Origin: Candidatus Latescibacterota bacterium
Lineage (GTDB): Bacteria; Latescibacterota; UBA2968; UBA8231
Length of the DNA: 9,389 nucleotides
Reading direction: 5' to 3'
Assembly: GCA_022827165.1 (NCBI GenBank)
Contig: JAJDTN010000088.1
Location: forward strand, 1-9,389
The notes below the pieces were generated by a model, which saw only the letters and a list, made by a program, of their open reading frames with translations, was not told where the DNA came from and made no database searches. Shown here one piece after another: positions 8,125-9,389 of the stretch. The position numbers and the translations under genes are program-made. The stretch's first letter is position 1; every line of letters starts with the position of its first letter.

Positions 8125-9375
8125 TTACTCGTAGCGCAGGGCGTCGATGGGGTTGAGCAGGGCCGCCTGGCGGGCGGGGTAGTAGCCGAAGCCGATGCCG
8201 ACGCCGGCGGCGACCCCGAAGGCGAGGGCGATCGTCCACGTCTCGACGATCGTCTTCCATCCGGCGTAGAGGGTGATGACCTCGGTCATGAAGTAGCCGA
8301 GGAGCACGCCGATGAGGCCGCCGATGAGGCTCACCATCACCGCCTCGACCAGGAACTGGGCCAGGACATCGCGCCGGCGCGCGCCCAGGGCGCGGCGGAT
8401 GCCGATCTCCCGGGTGCGCTCGAGGACGGAGGCGAGCATGATGTTCATGATGCCGATGCCGCCGACGACGAGGGAGATGCCGGCGATGCAGCCCATGACG
8501 ATGTTGAAGATCGCCTGGGTGCGCTGGCTCTGGCGCATCAGCTCCTCGGGGATGGCGATCTTGAAGTCGTCGACGCCGCGGTGGCGCCGGTGCAGGATGG
8601 CGCGCACGATGTTGGCCGCCTCCTGCAGACGGCCGGGGTCGCTCACCTTCACCGTGACCTGCGTCAGCTCGGGGTCGGTGGGCGCCCACTTGAACCGCTT
8701 GAGGAGCGTGTTCAGCGGGACGTAGATGTCCTCGTCGGTGTTCCGCACCTCGAGAACGCCGCCGATCTTGCCGCCCGCCGCCCCCTTGTCGCGCAGGACG
8801 CCGATGACGGTGTACCACTGGTCCTGGACCTTGATCTGCTGACCCAGGGCCTCCTCGAAGTAGAACAGGCTGCGCTTGGCGTCGCTGCCGAGGACGCAGA
8901 CGCGGCGCGCCTGCAGCAGGTCCTCCTCCGAGAGGAAGACCCCCTCCTTCAGAGACGCGTCGAGGACCTGGATGTACTCGGGGGTGGTGCCCACGAGCAT
9001 GGTCTGGAAGGTGTTGCTGCGGTAGCGGGCCTTGACCTTCAGCTCGCGCTGGGGGGTCACCGTCCGGGCCAGGGGGCAGATCTCGCGCACCGCCCGGGCG
9101 TCGGCCCGCGTCAGCCCCTCCGACAGGTTGCTGCTGCCGGCGTCCTCGTCCCCGAGGCCCTCCTCCTCCTCGGGGTTCCAGTGCTGCACGATGATGTTGT
9201 GGATGCCCATCTGGCTGATCTGCTGCAGGGCCTCCTGCTTGGCCCCCTCGCCGATGGAGAGCATGGCGATGACGGCGCCGACACCGAAGATGATGCCGAG
9301 CATCGTGAGGATGGTGCGCAGCTTGTGGGACGTCAGACCCGCCACCGACAGGTCGAAGGTCTCGCGCAGGTCCAC
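8125..9375 (-). CDS. MacB/FtsX-family ABC transporter permease
   Basis: Inner-membrane permease (416 aa) of the MacB type, which works with a separate ATPase and often a membrane-fusion protein to drive export or lipoprotein/peptide-related mechanotransmission. Layout: short cytoplasmic N-terminus, TM1 about 20-41 (RTILTMLGIIFGVGAVIAML), a large periplasmic domain about 45-285, TM2 about 289-314, TM3 about 342-363 and TM4 about 380-398. The cytoplasmic signature ERTREIGIRRALGARRRD (319-336) and the ending YPARQAALLNPIDALRYE are diagnostic of the family. Compared with E. coli MacB, the N-terminal ATPase domain is absent, so the ATPase must come from another gene. The periplasmic domain has an acidic stretch (PEEEEGLGDED, 68-78). 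The GTG at 9375 starts the conserved M-D-L-R-E type N-terminus. It is preceded by CTGGAGTAG at the window edge, whose TAG (9381-9383) may be the stop of an upstream gene, plausibly the missing ATPase. No terminator is seen in the nine-base gap to the phosphoesterase gene. Confidence 0.93.
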   Translation of the reverse strand: MDLRETFDLSVAGLTSHKLRTILTMLGIIFGVGAVIAMLSIGEGAKQEALQQISQMGIHNIIVQHWNPEEEEGLGDEDAGSSNLSEGLTRADARAVREICPLARTVTPQRELKVKARYRSNTFQTMLVGTTPEYIQVLDASLKEGVFLSEEDLLQARRVCVLGSDAKRSLFYFEEALGQQIKVQDQWYTVIGVLRDKGAAGGKIGGVLEVRNTDEDIYVPLNTLLKRFKWAPTDPELTQVTVKVSDPGRLQEAANIVRAILHRRHRGVDDFKIAIPEELMRQSQRTQAIFNIVMGCIAGISLVVGGIGIMNIMLASVLERTREIGIRRALGARRRDVLAQFLVEAVMVSLIGGLIGVLLGYFMTEVITLYAGWKTIVETWTIALAFGVAAGVGIGFGYYPARQAALLNPIDALRYE

Positions 9376-9389
9376 TCCCGCTACTCCAG

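Noticed and set aside
8018..8818. Minus-strand open frame of 266 codons overlapping the ABC permease in another frame
   Set aside because: It is dominated by Arg, His, Gly and Pro and has no hydrophobic segments. It is the shadow of the permease frame.

Overview
This is a very GC-rich, tightly packed bacterial chromosomal segment. It holds nine protein-coding genes, two of them near or over the window edges, and almost no intergenic DNA. Nothing in it looks like a phage, insertion sequence, integron, CRISPR array, tRNA or rRNA. An NtrC-type sigma-54 activator, an exported coiled-coil protein with a Sec-like signal peptide and a MacB-type ABC permease point to a diderm (Gram-negative) bacterium. 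The strong GC bias, the long spurious antisense frames it creates and the frequent GTG starts (five of the eight visible starts) would fit a high-GC lineage such as Myxococcota/Deltaproteobacteria, Gemmatimonadota, Acidobacteriota or an uncultured FCB-type phylum. The window alone cannot decide between these.

Left part (1-6115, all on +): six co-directional genes with overlaps or gaps of at most 23 bases, most simply read as one operon. It begins with a membrane histidine kinase (cut at its 5' end). The kinase stop overlaps the GTG start of an NtrC-family response regulator, whose stop overlaps the ATG of a secreted coiled-coil protein of unknown function. Then come a GNAT-family acyltransferase and two small amidohydrolase-like TIM-barrel proteins. 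The first amidohydrolase keeps the expected metal ligands. The second has lost most of them and carries a different conserved-looking motif.

Middle (6103-7215, on -): a Gfo/Idh/MocA-family NAD(P)-dependent oxidoreductase whose 3' end overlaps the second amidohydrolase gene by 13 bases. Both stop codons lie in the arms of one small inverted repeat. A 99-base divergent spacer (7216-7314) separates it from a calcineurin-like metallophosphoesterase on + (7315-8115). Right part (8125-9375, on -): a MacB/FtsX-family ABC permease without an attached ATPase domain, probably downstream of its partner genes beyond the window edge.

The kinase and regulator form a complete phosphorelay that should act on sigma-54 promoters, and the exported coiled-coil protein is translationally coupled to them, so it is a candidate accessory or output of the signalling unit. 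The two amidohydrolase-like proteins and the oxidoreductase could belong to one catabolic route for a sugar- or acid-like compound, but no substrate can be read from the sequence. I do not see a clearly new defence or mobile system. The most interesting points are the kinase/regulator/coiled-coil cassette and the pairing of an intact amidohydrolase with a metal-ligand-poor relative.
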